Assembly (NCBI GenBank): GCA_964523145.1
Contig: CAZFYB010000006.1
Location: 1-64,000, forward strand
Length of the DNA stretch: 64,000 nucleotides
Source of the DNA: Microsaccharimonas sp964523145
Lineage (GTDB): Bacteria; Patescibacteriota; Saccharimonadia; Saccharimonadales; Saccharimonadaceae
Direction: 5' to 3'
Of the stretch, positions 35,447 through 42,742 are shown piece by piece. The position numbers and the translations under genes are program-made. The stretch's first letter is position 1. Every line of letters starts with the position of its first letter. The notes beneath the pieces were generated by a model. That model worked only from the letters and a program-made list of their open reading frames with translations, did no database searches and was not told where the DNA came from.

Positions 35447-36136
35447 ATGACCTACTATAAGTTCAAGAAGTTACCTGCCAATTTTGGTCAGATTAAACTA
35501 AACAAAAGCGACTCATTGATACCCAGTGATATTTATGAGTATGCAAAGTCATTCCGTGGTGTTTATACACGCTCTGCACCGATACTTAAGAAGATTGCAG
35601 ACCCTAATTGGGCAGGACACGAAGAAATCACACAGCTGTATGGCAAGGCACAAAGTCTTGCGGTACAAATTGCCATGTCAAATGAACTTTTATTAAAAGC
35701 AATCCTGCTAGGTAGCACGGGTAAGTTTAGCAAGGAGCATAATCTTAAAAAGCTAGTAAACAGTCTAGACACAAGATACCAAGACATCATTAAAGTACAC
35801 TTCAAAGAGAACGGTCTCATAGAGGGCAAATGGGACAAGGTGTTAAACATGTCAGCACAAACATTTATAGATGCTAGGTACGGTTTCGAGGGCAAGGATT
35901 ATGTTTTAGATTTCAGGACACTGCAATTACTTAACGAGGCATTGGACAACATCTTTAATAATTACTTGCCGAACTGGGATGTTTTACAAGAATCTCAAAC
36001 CACTCTAGAAGAAGCCCAACAGAAAAACAAAGAAAGGCTACAGAGAGAAGTAGATTTGATATTTGACGAAGATTATCAGAAAGAACAAGCAGACGAGTTG
36101 AAGCTCTGGCGTAAAGCGTTAAAGGACTATACGTAG
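35447..36136 (+). CDS. HEPN-like helical protein of the element
   Basis: 229 residues. The central segment QIAMSNELLLKAILLGSTG, then FSKEHNLKKLVNSLDTRYQ and FIDARYGFEG, resembles the helix pattern of HEPN-type proteins in which an H-x-L-x-x-L helix follows the membrane-like first helix. A charged C-terminal helix ends the protein. No R-x4-6-H catalytic motif is obvious, so it may be a non-catalytic or partner protein. The assignment is tentative. Confidence 0.45.
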   Translation: MTYYKFKKLPANFGQIKLNKSDSLIPSDIYEYAKSFRGVYTRSAPILKKIADPNWAGHEEITQLYGKAQSLAVQIAMSNELLLKAILLGSTGKFSKEHNLKKLVNSLDTRYQDIIKVHFKENGLIEGKWDKVLNMSAQTFIDARYGFEGKDYVLDFRTLQLLNEALDNIFNNYLPNWDVLQESQTTLEEAQQKNKERLQREVDLIFDEDYQKEQADELKLWRKALKDYT

Positions 36137-36143
36137 GTTCAAT

Positions 36144-36347
36144 TTATTGTTTCTTTGAACGTAAAATATCTGGATTTTTAGGATACTTTCGTCTTTTACG
36201 CTCAGGGGCATTTAGTATCATCTCACGCTTTTCTTTGTTCTTGATAATCTTACCTACACTGTTTACTACAGGAGTGGTAAAGACCTTGTCGTCCCAATTC
36301 GATGTGTCTGTGGCAGATGTTTGAGGTGGTAATTTTGTATTACTCAT
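36144..36347 (-). CDS. Small basic protein, possible gene
   Basis: 67 residues: a Ser/Thr-rich start, then a strongly basic C-terminal half (APERKRRKYPKNPDILRSKK). It fits exactly between its neighbours on the opposite strand, ending 7 nt from the end of the previous gene, and has protein-like composition. No ribosome site or convincing -10 is seen. It could be chance. Confidence 0.35.
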   Translation of the reverse strand: MSNTKLPPQTSATDTSNWDDKVFTTPVVNSVGKIIKNKEKREMILNAPERKRRKYPKNPDILRSKKQ

Positions 36348-36395
36348 CAGGTTCTACTATGGCAAAGTCTCGTTAATGACGTTGAACGTAAGTTT

Positions 36396-36427
36396 CAGGT
36401 TGAATAAGCGCTTATGCTCGTAACCTG
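36396..36427. promoter_or_regulatory. Nested palindrome upstream of the OLD-like ATPase
   Basis: CAGGTT...AACCTG encloses the perfect 12-bp palindrome ATAAGCGCTTAT. It lies just upstream of TATAAA (36439-36444) and the ATG at 36453, an operator-like position. Confidence 0.4.
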
Positions 36428-36452
36428 CCCTATATAGTTATAAAATGAATCT

Positions 36453-38489
36453 ATGAAGATAACTAGCTTAAAGATTATAAACTTCAAAGCGTTTGAAAAT
36501 CTTGAGTTAGACGCAGACTTTTTTAAGAATGAAAAGTACTTATTTGTTGGCAAGAATGGCAGTGGGAAAACTTCAATTCTTGAAGCTATGCGTCTTTGTG
36601 TTGCGCTGGGACAAGAGCAAAACCAGCAAAGTATCTATAACTACGGCTGCCTAAGAGATACTTCAAAGAGTGCCGAAATTGAAGCAGTTCTTGAACTAGA
36701 TGACGAAGAATTAAAGCTCTGCCAAGATTATCTGACGCAGTTAAACTCAGAAGATAGTACAAGTTGGAGCGTACAAGAAAAAGACAGGTATGACCAAACT
36801 GTTGCAAAAGAGATTGTTTCACGAGTCAAAATCCATCCTTTAATGAACCAGACACAAGCTAGTTTAGACCGTACAAATACGTATTTAAGTCAACCCACAA
36901 CCGTGCTAGATGAAAATGGTCAGCACCAAAGTCCCAAGTTTCATATTGTATACAGAATGATTAACCAAGATGGTCAAAGGGTTAAACCTTTGGTATACAT
37001 TATGCCATTTAGGGGGGTTAACTTTCAGGAGACGGCACTGTTTAGTAATTATCAGGCTATACCACAAGTGCAGAATCAGAATGGCGCAATGGTTGTTTCC
37101 GACCCTATAAATAATGCGGGTTCAGGACAGCAGGATTTTGGCAAAAATTATTTCCAGTTCTCATATTCTGCAGATTTATACTCAGGAGTGCTAGGCGAGT
37201 TTTATAGGATTGCAAAGGAAGATAAATCTGTTCAAGAAAAAGTCAAAGAGCACGTTGCAAAGCAAATGGTGCATGTAAACGAGATGATTGCGCCAAAGGC
37301 TATTTATGACGTGAAGATGGACACCAATAATAATACACTTACCTATGCTATTAAAGCTCCCGAGGGAGAGTACACGATATACGGCTTGAGCGCAGGTGAA
37401 GAGCAGTTAGTAATTTTCGGTTTGTCGTTACCGAAATATTTGCAGGTAAGTAAAGCGGAAATAAAACCGATAATTATAGTAGATGAACCAGAATTGCATC
37501 TGCACCCTGAATACTGCAAACGTCTCGGTAGGTTTCTTGGACGGCATTTGCCTATTGGACAAAACAGGCAGTTGTTTATGGCTTCTCACTCTGTAGAAAT
37601 TATTCAAGAACTAGCTGATTCTGCTTACGAAATATCAAGTACGACGCTAAAACCAATTGAAAATGTTAAGGAAAGGACAGCATTATTTCATAACTTGGGA
37701 GCGAACTTTAGTGTTGCCGATATAGTTAGAAAAGTGGTCTTCGTTGAAGGTGTTGACTCAAAGAATGTTATCTCTGACAATAAGCTTTACCAAAAATTGT
37801 CTGGTGACCCATACTCACGAAAAGTAAGGTTTGTGGGCGTTGGTGATAAGAAAAATGTTCAACGTGTTCAACTAAACGCAAAGTATTGGCGAGATTTTGT
37901 AAAGGCTGAACTAGACTCGTTAGAAGGTGATGAAGTGTTCGCAATCCTTGATGGTGACATTTTGGATTGGGTAAATAACAAAGAGCTAAATACAGATGAA
38001 ATGATGACAATCCCGTGCTATTCAGTTGAGAATCTTTTACTTACTCCGAGCCTTGTTGCAAAAGCGTTCCCAAAATTAAAGCGTGCTGACATAGATAAAG
38101 CATTTAAAAAGATAAAGAAAAACTTAGTAGACCATACATGTAATAAGCTTGAAGGTCAGTTTAAGGCAGAGACCAGGAGAGCATACGAACTTAAGCTTAG
38201 TCGGAATGATAAGGATGCTGAACTCCGTGCGTTCGGTATGCATTTTGACAGCATGCAAACTGAGTTAAGCGAATTGCCAACGAAGTATCGCAATAAGATT
38301 AACGGCAAAAAGAACTGGTACTACAGGGTAGATGGTAAAAAGCTAGGCACTGAGTTAATGAAAGAACTGAAGGTAAGTGGAGGCGCAGGGACTAGAAATT
38401 ACGATAAACTCATTCAGGTAGTCACACTTTCCGATATACCTCTCTCACTCAGAAAATGGCTCAAAGAAAAGATTATTATAGAGAATTAG
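36453..38489 (+). CDS. OLD-like ATPase with DUF4435/TOPRIM-type C-terminus
   Basis: 678 residues. An SMC/ABC-type ATPase has Walker A FVGKNGSGKTSILEA (about residue 32), the signature LSAGEEQLVIF and Walker B PIIIVDEPELHLHPEY with the HLHP loop, and SHSVEII. From about residue 425 a DUF4435/TOPRIM-like module appears: VVFVEGVDSKNVI (acidic Glu), FAILDGDILDW (DxD) and CYSVENLLLTP. OLD-family nucleases and DUF4435 ATPases occur in phage defence loci. The gene is probably leaderless (TATAAA then 8 nt). Defence function is inference from family and mobile context. Confidence 0.75.
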   Translation: MKITSLKIINFKAFENLELDADFFKNEKYLFVGKNGSGKTSILEAMRLCVALGQEQNQQSIYNYGCLRDTSKSAEIEAVLELDDEELKLCQDYLTQLNSEDSTSWSVQEKDRYDQTVAKEIVSRVKIHPLMNQTQASLDRTNTYLSQPTTVLDENGQHQSPKFHIVYRMINQDGQRVKPLVYIMPFRGVNFQETALFSNYQAIPQVQNQNGAMVVSDPINNAGSGQQDFGKNYFQFSYSADLYSGVLGEFYRIAKEDKSVQEKVKEHVAKQMVHVNEMIAPKAIYDVKMDTNNNTLTYAIKAPEGEYTIYGLSAGEEQLVIFGLSLPKYLQVSKAEIKPIIIVDEPELHLHPEYCKRLGRFLGRHLPIGQNRQLFMASHSVEIIQELADSAYEISSTTLKPIENVKERTALFHNLGANFSVADIVRKVVFVEGVDSKNVISDNKLYQKLSGDPYSRKVRFVGVGDKKNVQRVQLNAKYWRDFVKAELDSLEGDEVFAILDGDILDWVNNKELNTDEMMTIPCYSVENLLLTPSLVAKAFPKLKRADIDKAFKKIKKNLVDHTCNKLEGQFKAETRRAYELKLSRNDKDAELRAFGMHFDSMQTELSELPTKYRNKINGKKNWYYRVDGKKLGTELMKELKVSGGAGTRNYDKLIQVVTLSDIPLSLRKWLKEKIIIEN

Positions 38490-38551
38490 ACTAGGTTCAG
38501 CATACTGCTGGTTTAGCATCTTCTGCTATTTATCTTTTCTCAGCAAGCCAT

Positions 38552-38704
38552 TTATAGTAGAAAGTTCATTTTAGAGACACGCTCAGACCGTACAAGGCTA
38601 TCAAGCCGTGAGTCTAATGAATCTAGGCTAGCCCTGATAGTGCCGAAGTTAACTAGCAGGTTATGCAGGGTTTTTAGAATAGGTTCGTTTGAGGACGCAG
38701 TACG
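38552..38704 (-). CDS. Native C-terminal segment of the serine recombinase (separated by integration)
   Basis: A minus-strand frame reads 50 sense codons then TAA, from the attR core. It begins RTASSNEPILKTLHNLL and ends with a coiled-coil-like SLDSLDSRLDSLV and a basic SERVSK. Joining the attL and attR cores puts it in exact frame after Arg596 of the recombinase. The reading has protein-like heptad spacing and no start of its own. It would be translated only from the excised circle. It accounts for about half of the 289-bp gap between the ATPase and the next gene. Confidence 0.75.
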   Translation of the reverse strand, partial: RTASSNEPILKTLHNLLVNFGTIRASLDSLDSRLDSLVRSERVSKMNFLL

Positions 38705-38711
38705 CCGACCA
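38705..38711 (+). other. attR core (CCGACCA)
   Basis: Copy of the seven terminal bases of tRNA-Pro, followed by host-type sequence with a terminator. Confidence 0.65.
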
Positions 38712-38722
38712 AAATGATTTTA

Positions 38723-38748
38723 AAACATCCTGAGAGGATGTTTTTTAT
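38723..38748 (+). terminator. Terminator, probably the original tRNA-Pro terminator
   Basis: AAACATCC-TGAGA-GGATGTTT then a T-run. In the empty site it would lie 11 nt after the tRNA-Pro CCA, the arrangement seen at tRNA-Met and tRNA-fMet here. Confidence 0.85.
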
Positions 38749-38765
38749 CTTAAGCATAATCAGCG

Positions 38766-38771
38766 TATACT
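38766..38771 (+). promoter_or_regulatory. -10 box of the EEP gene
   Basis: TATACT, 7 nt before the ATG at 38779; leaderless. Confidence 0.6.
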
Positions 38772-38778
38772 GAAATAC

Positions 38779-39471
38779 ATGAAACTTACCACCCTTAACC
38801 TTCAGGGTTTCGATTCCTGGAGTAAACGATTACCGGCTATTACTGACTACTTTAAAAATCAAAACCCCGATATTATTTTCTTACAAGAAGTGGTGTACTT
38901 GCCAGAAATATCACCGTATTCACAAGCACAACTCCTCAACCAATCGATTAAATACCTTTATGAATTCAATGCAATTAGCCGCCTACAAGTTGGCGTAGAC
39001 TACCCAGTTTACCGCGAAGGTTCGACCATTATCTCGAAGCACCCTATTGTTAAGACGGATATCATTGTACTTAAGCAAGACGAGCGCGATGAGCATAATC
39101 GTATTCTGCAACTGGCTGATATTTTTATTAATGACTCAATCGTTAAAGTTGCCAATATTCACTTTTCAATTACCGATTACTTCGACCTAGCAACACCTCA
39201 ACTTAAGGAAACGCTTGAAATATTAAAATCTCGTAATGAAACTCGCATACTTATGGGCGATTTTAATATTACGTTTCTTGAACAAACGGCCGAGCTGTGG
39301 CAAGACGAATATATCGCCTCAACCGACACACCGTACATCACCTTTTCGAAAATGAACAAACGCGTTGATTACGCGCTTATTCCAAAGTCATACAAGTTTA
39401 ATTCTATCGAAGTTTCAGATGATTCATTATCCGATCACCGCGCAGTCACGGTAGAAATTAGCAAAAGCTAG
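38779..39471 (+). CDS. Endonuclease/exonuclease/phosphatase (EEP) family protein
   Basis: 230 residues. Motifs are TLNLQGF near the start, PDIIFLQEVVYL (catalytic Glu), LMGDFNITFL and SDHRAVTVEI, in EEP order. Members cleave phosphodiesters in nucleic acids, lipids or signalling molecules; the substrate here is not predictable. It ends in a 4-bp convergent overlap with pgl. Confidence 0.85.
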   Translation: MKLTTLNLQGFDSWSKRLPAITDYFKNQNPDIIFLQEVVYLPEISPYSQAQLLNQSIKYLYEFNAISRLQVGVDYPVYREGSTIISKHPIVKTDIIVLKQDERDEHNRILQLADIFINDSIVKVANIHFSITDYFDLATPQLKETLEILKSRNETRILMGDFNITFLEQTAELWQDEYIASTDTPYITFSKMNKRVDYALIPKSYKFNSIEVSDDSLSDHRAVTVEISKS

Positions 39472-40184
39472 TCGTCATCCCAAGCGGCGTCATCATACAG
39501 CCATCGCACTTCTCCGCCGTTACCTTCAACCGTATCGGCCGCAATCGCAACCGGTAATTGCCGTTTCAATCGAGCCTCTTTTAACGCATCTTGCTTAGAA
39601 GCACCCACGGCAAAAACAACCAACTCATCAACATACTCAAGCGCCTTCAAAGATAAAGAAATACGCTCGCTTGGTGGTTTTGGCGAATCATATACCGGCA
39701 CAACCCACTCGTTTGCTGGTTCGGTAAACGCAATGTTACCAGGAAATAGCGAGAGTGTATGCCCATCTTCACCAACCCCGAGCCATACTAAATCGAACTC
39801 AATAATTTCTTCGTACGCTATCCGTTTTGCATAATCGCTAGCCGCCATAATCGTACTAAGCGAAGTATCGGGTATAATCCGTTTCACTGTTGAAATTTCC
39901 GGACTTTTTTCAAATACTTTCATAATTGCCCCGAAATTAGACTCTTTATGGTCAAGCGGTACCATTCGCTCGTCACCCATAATAACCGTCACCTTACTCC
40001 AATCGAGCGCATCACTAAAACCACTTACGAGCTTTTTATACGCCAGCATCGGTGAAGAACCGCCAGCTAATACCCAGCTAGCGTTTCCTCTTGCTTCGAT
40101 GGCTAATTGTAATAATTCAACAGCGTTTTCTGCCGCCGCTTGGGCGACTTCATCGGCAGTATCGTAATTACGAATCTCTGTCAT
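39468..40184 (-). CDS. pgl: 6-phosphogluconolactonase
   Basis: 238 residues. WVLAGGSSPMLAYKKL, VTVIMGDERMVPLDHKESN and LVWLGVGEDGHTLSLFPG are the Pgl/DevB signatures. It hydrolyses 6-phosphogluconolactone in the oxidative pentose phosphate route. It starts 1 nt after the rny stop, so it shares that transcript. Confidence 0.93.
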   Translation of the reverse strand: MTEIRNYDTADEVAQAAAENAVELLQLAIEARGNASWVLAGGSSPMLAYKKLVSGFSDALDWSKVTVIMGDERMVPLDHKESNFGAIMKVFEKSPEISTVKRIIPDTSLSTIMAASDYAKRIAYEEIIEFDLVWLGVGEDGHTLSLFPGNIAFTEPANEWVVPVYDSPKPPSERISLSLKALEYVDELVVFAVGASKQDALKEARLKRQLPVAIAADTVEGNGGEVRWLYDDAAWDDD

Positions 40185-40185
40185 C

Positions 40186-41697
40186 TTATTTTGCGTACTC
40201 GATTGCTCGTGTTTCTCGAATCACGTTAATTTTAATGGTACCTGGGTACTGCATGGTGCTTTCAATTTTGTTGGCAATATCGCGCGCTAACTTTATAGCA
40301 GTCAGGTCATCAATATTTTCTGGACGCACCATAACTCGAACCTCACGGCCAGCACTAATTGCATATGATTTTTCAATACCAGGGAAACTATTCGCAATAT
40401 TTTCAAGATCACGCATACGTTCCGAGAAGTTTTCTGCGCTAATATTACGTGCGCCCGGGCGCGCAGCCGACAATGCATCACACACACGAACAACTAATGC
40501 CTCAACGGTCGTTGCTTCAATATCATCGTGGTGCGCTTCAATGGCATGTACAATTTCATCGCTCATACCGTACTTACGTGCTAGCTCAGCGCCAATGTGG
40601 TGATGCTTACCCTCAACTTTGTGCGTTACTGCCTTGCCCACATCGTGGAGCAATGTAGCTGTTTTAGCGATTCGTACATCGGCACCAATTTCAGTCGCAA
40701 TAAGCCCAGCCATATGCGCCATTTCGGTGCTGTGCATCAAAACGTTCTGGCCGTAACTTGTACGGAACTTTAGCTCACCAAGTAGGCAAATCATTTCTTT
40801 TGGAATTCCCACAACACCGACTTCACGGGCTGCATCTTCACCAGCACGAGTCACTTCTTTATCGATTTCTTTTTCAGCCTTCGCCACCACTTCTTCAATA
40901 CGACCTGGGTGAATTCGGCCGTCTTTCATCAACATTTCAAGAGTTAAACGAGCTACTTGTCGGCGCAATGGGTCGAAACTCGATAAAATCACCATGCCAG
41001 GGGTATCATCCACCATAATGTCGACACCCGTTGCTCGTTGCAACGCCTGGATATTACGACCTTCTTTACCGATAATACGGCCCTTCATTTCATCATCAGT
41101 CAACTTCAAAGCTGTTACGGTACGCTCGGCAGTTACTTCACTACTCATGCGCTCCATGGCAGAAACAAGAATAAGCTGAGCTTTTTCTTCGGCGTTTTCG
41201 GTCGCTTCATTTTGCAACTTCACTACCAAACCGGTAAGGTCTTGTTTGATATCGCGCTCGGTCATTTCCATCAGCTTCTCGGCTGCTTCTTTTTTCTTCA
41301 AACCAGCAATTTTTTCAAGCTTCTCTTGTTGACGAGTACGAATTTCGCGAATCTCAGTTTTTAGCGATTCTACTTCGTCTTCCTGGGTTCGAAGCCCTTC
41401 AGCTCGGCGGTCGAGCTCATCAAGTTTTCGATCAAGACTTACTTCACGTTCAGCTAAACGATTTTCAGTTTTCTCCCAACCTTTGCGGCGTTCGTTCTCG
41501 TCTTTTTTTGTATCTTCTACGAGTTTTACTGCTTCGTCTTTAGCTTTTAGTACAATGTCAGACGCTTTATTTTTCGCATCAGCCAATACTTGGTCGGCTT
41601 TTCGCTTGCCACCTGTTCGTTTTTGCTTATCATAGGCAACTGTTCCACCCACACCAGCAAGAATCCCGATTATTGCGGCGATTATTCCTTCTATCAT
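40186..41697 (-). CDS. rny: Ribonuclease Y
   Basis: 503 residues: N-terminal membrane anchor (IIAAIIGILAGVGGTV), a long charged coiled coil, a KH domain (GRIIGKEGRNIQALQRATGV) and an HD domain (LLHDVGKAVTHKVEGKHHH). It is the membrane-bound endoribonuclease starting mRNA decay. It has a GAGGAAGGA ribosome site and a hairpin in its leader. Confidence 0.97.
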   Translation of the reverse strand: MIEGIIAAIIGILAGVGGTVAYDKQKRTGGKRKADQVLADAKNKASDIVLKAKDEAVKLVEDTKKDENERRKGWEKTENRLAEREVSLDRKLDELDRRAEGLRTQEDEVESLKTEIREIRTRQQEKLEKIAGLKKKEAAEKLMEMTERDIKQDLTGLVVKLQNEATENAEEKAQLILVSAMERMSSEVTAERTVTALKLTDDEMKGRIIGKEGRNIQALQRATGVDIMVDDTPGMVILSSFDPLRRQVARLTLEMLMKDGRIHPGRIEEVVAKAEKEIDKEVTRAGEDAAREVGVVGIPKEMICLLGELKFRTSYGQNVLMHSTEMAHMAGLIATEIGADVRIAKTATLLHDVGKAVTHKVEGKHHHIGAELARKYGMSDEIVHAIEAHHDDIEATTVEALVVRVCDALSAARPGARNISAENFSERMRDLENIANSFPGIEKSYAISAGREVRVMVRPENIDDLTAIKLARDIANKIESTMQYPGTIKINVIRETRAIEYAK

Positions 41698-41723
41698 GTT
41701 GTTCCTTCCTCAGTAGCAGCCTG

Positions 41724-41742
41724 GCCAAGTGTTCGTCTTGGC
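41724..41742 (-). promoter_or_regulatory. Hairpin in the rny leader
   Basis: GCCAAG-7 nt-CTTGGC just upstream of the ribosome site. It could affect rny translation or autoregulated decay. Confidence 0.4.
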
Positions 41743-41856
41743 AAAAGGTTATATCACAGGTTACCCTGAAAGTTTCAAAAATTTATTCAAAGTCCGTCAA
41801 AAAATACCCTAAAGGACTGTTTCTATTGTAGCCCTGCAATGCTTTACTACGCAAGT

Positions 41857-42243
41857 TTATTTACGTGGCGTAGTAATATTCGCTTCGCCGCCGTATTCAG
41901 GCAGCACAATCTTGTCAGATTCACCAGCAAGTAGTCGTTCAACGCCAACTTTTTCCCAATCGTTACCCGTTGCCCCAACAATAGGAATAGCTTCAGAGTA
42001 GGCAACAGTATTCAGCACAGTAATGCCAATGCGAAGGCCCGTAAAACTACCCGGGCCCTTATACGCCACCAAGCCGGTGAGGTCTTTCCATGTTTTCCCT
42101 TGCTCTTGAAGGGCATTTTGTATAAAGCCCAGTAAGCCATTCGCCAGGTCTCTATTCGCCTCCCATTCAGTAGTATAGCGAGTATCACCCTCTATAAGCA
42201 CAAGGTAGCACGTAGGCGTTGAAGTGTTTAGCAGTAGAATCAT
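41857..42243 (-). CDS. tsaB: Compact TsaB (t6A synthesis partner)
   Basis: 128 residues. LLLNTSTPTCYLVL, AYKGPGSFTGLRIGI and the ending LPEYGGEANITTP are TsaB/YeaZ hallmarks. TsaB dimerises with TsaD for N6-threonylcarbamoyl-adenosine at tRNA position 37. It is about half the usual length: the second half-domain is nearly absent while the family's terminal strand is kept, suggesting an internal reduction rather than a frameshift. The start overlaps tsaE by 4 bp. Confidence 0.85.
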   Translation of the reverse strand: MILLLNTSTPTCYLVLIEGDTRYTTEWEANRDLANGLLGFIQNALQEQGKTWKDLTGLVAYKGPGSFTGLRIGITVLNTVAYSEAIPIVGATGNDWEKVGVERLLAGESDKIVLPEYGGEANITTPRK

Positions 42244-42674
42244 AGTGCCGCTTGCAAATCCTCGGGTACATCAATCGTACGGATCGCTTCAGTCGGTGCT
42301 TGAAAACGAAGGCTATAACGATTTTCAGGCAGCGCACCCTCGACAATATCTGCCCACTCAATCACGGTCACTGTGGTTATATCATTTATCATTTCGCTGA
42401 CTTCATTTGCTAAAATACCCGGATCAGTTAATCGGTAAAAGTCATAATGCACTAGTTGCAACCCATCGCGGGCATCGTACACCCGACTAATGGTAAAACT
42501 AGGGCTTTGTACAGCTTCTTCAATGCCGAGCCCAATAGCTAACCCTTTTACAAATGTAGTTTTGCCCGCACCAACATCACCAATTAATTCAAATACTTCA
42601 CCACCTTTAAGCGATCGGCCAATCTGTTCGCCGTATAGTTTCATCGCTTCTCTGGTTTTTACCTCTATAATCAT
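42240..42674 (-). CDS. tsaE: tRNA threonylcarbamoyladenosine ATPase TsaE
   Basis: 144 residues. P-loop LIGDVGAGKTTFVKGLA, SPSFTISRVY and HYDFYRL are TsaE/YjeE motifs. It drives turnover of the TsaBD complex. A minus-strand TATAAT (42688-42683) lies 8 nt before the ATG. Confidence 0.95.
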   Translation of the reverse strand: MIIEVKTREAMKLYGEQIGRSLKGGEVFELIGDVGAGKTTFVKGLAIGLGIEEAVQSPSFTISRVYDARDGLQLVHYDFYRLTDPGILANEVSEMINDITTVTVIEWADIVEGALPENRYSLRFQAPTEAIRTIDVPEDLQAAL

Positions 42675-42682
42675 CTTGAAAT

Positions 42683-42728
42683 ATTATAGCACCATAACCT
42701 AGTACTTTTATGCTCATTACTTTATAGT
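42683..42728. promoter_or_regulatory. Divergent promoters of tsaE-tsaB and the pilus operon
   Basis: Minus-strand TATAAT at 42688-42683 (tsaE, leaderless). Plus-strand TATAGT at 42723-42728 gives a short leader of about 8 nt before the pilB ATG at 42743. Confidence 0.55.
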
Positions 42729-42742
42729 AGAGCGTAACCATT

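Larger units (their letters stand above)
31344..38711. mobile_element. Serine-recombinase integrative element at tRNA-Pro
   Basis: About 7.36 kb between two copies of CCGACCA. It holds a large serine recombinase at the tRNA end, an excisionase-like gene, two HEPN-like proteins, a membrane protein with a structured RNA leader, and an OLD-like ATPase. It is visibly more AT-rich than its surroundings. No conjugation, capsid or replication gene is seen, so it is a small integrative or defence-type island rather than a complete prophage. The recombinase reading frame continues in the same frame across the joined ends, which supports these boundaries. Confidence 0.85.

Noticed and set aside
36144..36347. 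Antitoxin role for the small basic protein
   Set aside because: No toxin partner motif or antitoxin DNA-binding fold is visible; even its being a gene is uncertain.
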